A program made the position numbers and the translations under genes. The notes beneath the pieces are model-generated. The model saw only the letters and a program-made list of their open reading frames with translations, ran no database searches and was not told the origin of the DNA. DNA of 50,147 nt from Bacillota bacterium (GTDB lineage Bacteria; Bacillota; Bacilli; Paenibacillales; Paenibacillaceae). Where the stretch lies: assembly GCA_023386495.1 (NCBI GenBank), contig JAEWJS010000002.1:1-50147 (forward strand). The letters are read 5' to 3'. Below are positions 49,713-50,147 of the stretch, piece by piece (positions within the stretch are counted from its first letter, which is position 1; every line of letters starts with the position of its first letter).

Positions 49713-50147
49713 CGGCGCGGAGTTGGTCGATCACGGACTTGACGGTTCGGGCAGACGGCGTGGGTCGATCCGTGCTGCTTCAGCAGGTGAGCGCGCGATT
49801 CGCGGCAGGCCGCGTCACGCTGGTCGTCGGACCGAACGGAGCCGGTAAGACGACGCTGCTCGAGACGATGGCCGGGCTTCGCCGGCCGTACGGCGGATCG
49901 ATTACAGTGGAGGGGCAGCCGCTGTGGCAGGACGGGAAGCTGCAGCGGGACACGCTGCTGCGGTTCGGCATTGCGATGCAGCGCTCGGAATCGCAGTGGT
50001 TCGCCCGCACATGCCGCGATGAGCTGCACTATGCCATGCAGCCGTACGGCAGCGCGCCTGCGGAGCGGGAGAACCGCATCGCCGCAGCGCTTGCGGCGAG
50101 CGGGCTCCCGGCCGATGTGCTCGGCCGGGAGCCGTGGTCGCTAAGCG
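49709..50147 (+). CDS. Second ECF transporter ATPase, cut by the window end
   Basis: Starting at ATG 49709, in ATGA overlap with the previous gene, is an open frame of at least 146 codons. Walker A is GPNGAGKTT, the Q-loop reads MQRSESQWF and the signature motif is just starting (SLS) at the edge. The protein begins MTARSWSITDLTVRADG. Together with the preceding ATPase it forms an EcfA1-EcfA2 type pair. A transmembrane EcfT is expected downstream, outside the window. Confidence 0.88.
   Translation, partial: MTARSWSITDLTVRADGVGRSVLLQQVSARFAAGRVTLVVGPNGAGKTTLLETMAGLRRPYGGSITVEGQPLWQDGKLQRDTLLRFGIAMQRSESQWFARTCRDELHYAMQPYGSAPAERENRIAAALAASGLPADVLGREPWSLS

Noticed and set aside
1..50147. tRNA, rRNA, prophage, toxin-antitoxin or defence genes
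   Set aside because: I found no tRNA cloverleaf, rRNA segment, integrase, transposase or known defence gene anywhere in the window; its content is almost entirely conserved core chromosome.

Overview
The window is about 50 kb of Gram-positive, endospore-forming chromosome with high GC content. It most resembles a member of the Paenibacillaceae (Paenibacillus or Cohnella type). The evidence is the gene order, which follows the Bacillus subtilis rimP-nusA-infB to miaB-ymcA segment with Paenibacillus-like insertions, plus the strong AGGAGG ribosome binding sites, the many TTG and GTG starts, and the sporulation genes (dpaAB, spoIIIE/ftsK, sleB, spoVS). Nearly everything is on the + strand. Only bioY, near the right end, is on the - strand.

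Layout. Bases 1-1230 hold no convincing gene. They contain two copies of a 267-bp repeat, eight contiguous 38-bp units and a strong 15-bp-stem hairpin. A near-perfect sigma-A promoter at 1234-1262 then starts the translation/transcription operon rimP-nusA-rnpM(ylxR)-ylxQ-infB-rbfA-nrnA-truB-ribF, followed by rpsO and pnp with their own signals. Next come ylxY, mlpA and dut; the spore dipicolinate synthase genes dpaA-dpaB; a decayed asd remnant; dapG and dapA; RNase J, tepA, ylzJ and the DNA translocase ftsK/spoIIIE; and sleB behind a sigma-G promoter. The ymfF-ymfH-ymfI-ymfJ-ymfK-rodZ block follows, then a small membrane protein, yajQ, rimO, pgsA, cinA, recA with a LexA box, recX, RNase Y, ymdB, spoVS with a sigma-H promoter, and a dipeptidase. 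The right end holds korA-korB (2-oxoacid:ferredoxin oxidoreductase), a PduL-type phosphotransacylase, miaB and ricA. It finishes with bioY divergent from two ECF-transporter ATPases, the second cut by the window edge, across a BirA-type operator.

How the genes work together. The first third is ribosome assembly, translation initiation and RNA decay (RimP, RbfA, IF2, S15, PNPase, with RNase J and RNase Y further on). The middle joins lysine/diaminopimelate and dipicolinate synthesis to spore formation, chromosome translocation and germination. The last third combines DNA repair, lipid synthesis, RNA/ribosome methylthiolation (RimO, MiaB) and 2-oxoacid oxidation, and ends in a biotin-uptake module.

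Most of the window is conserved housekeeping DNA and I see no clear new multi-gene system. The points most worth attention are the repeat block at the left end, the asd remnant between dpaB and dapG, the BirA operator shared by bioY and the ECF ATPases, the promoter-hairpin module upstream of recA, the structured leaders of rimP and rny, and the little-studied YmfK P-loop protein.
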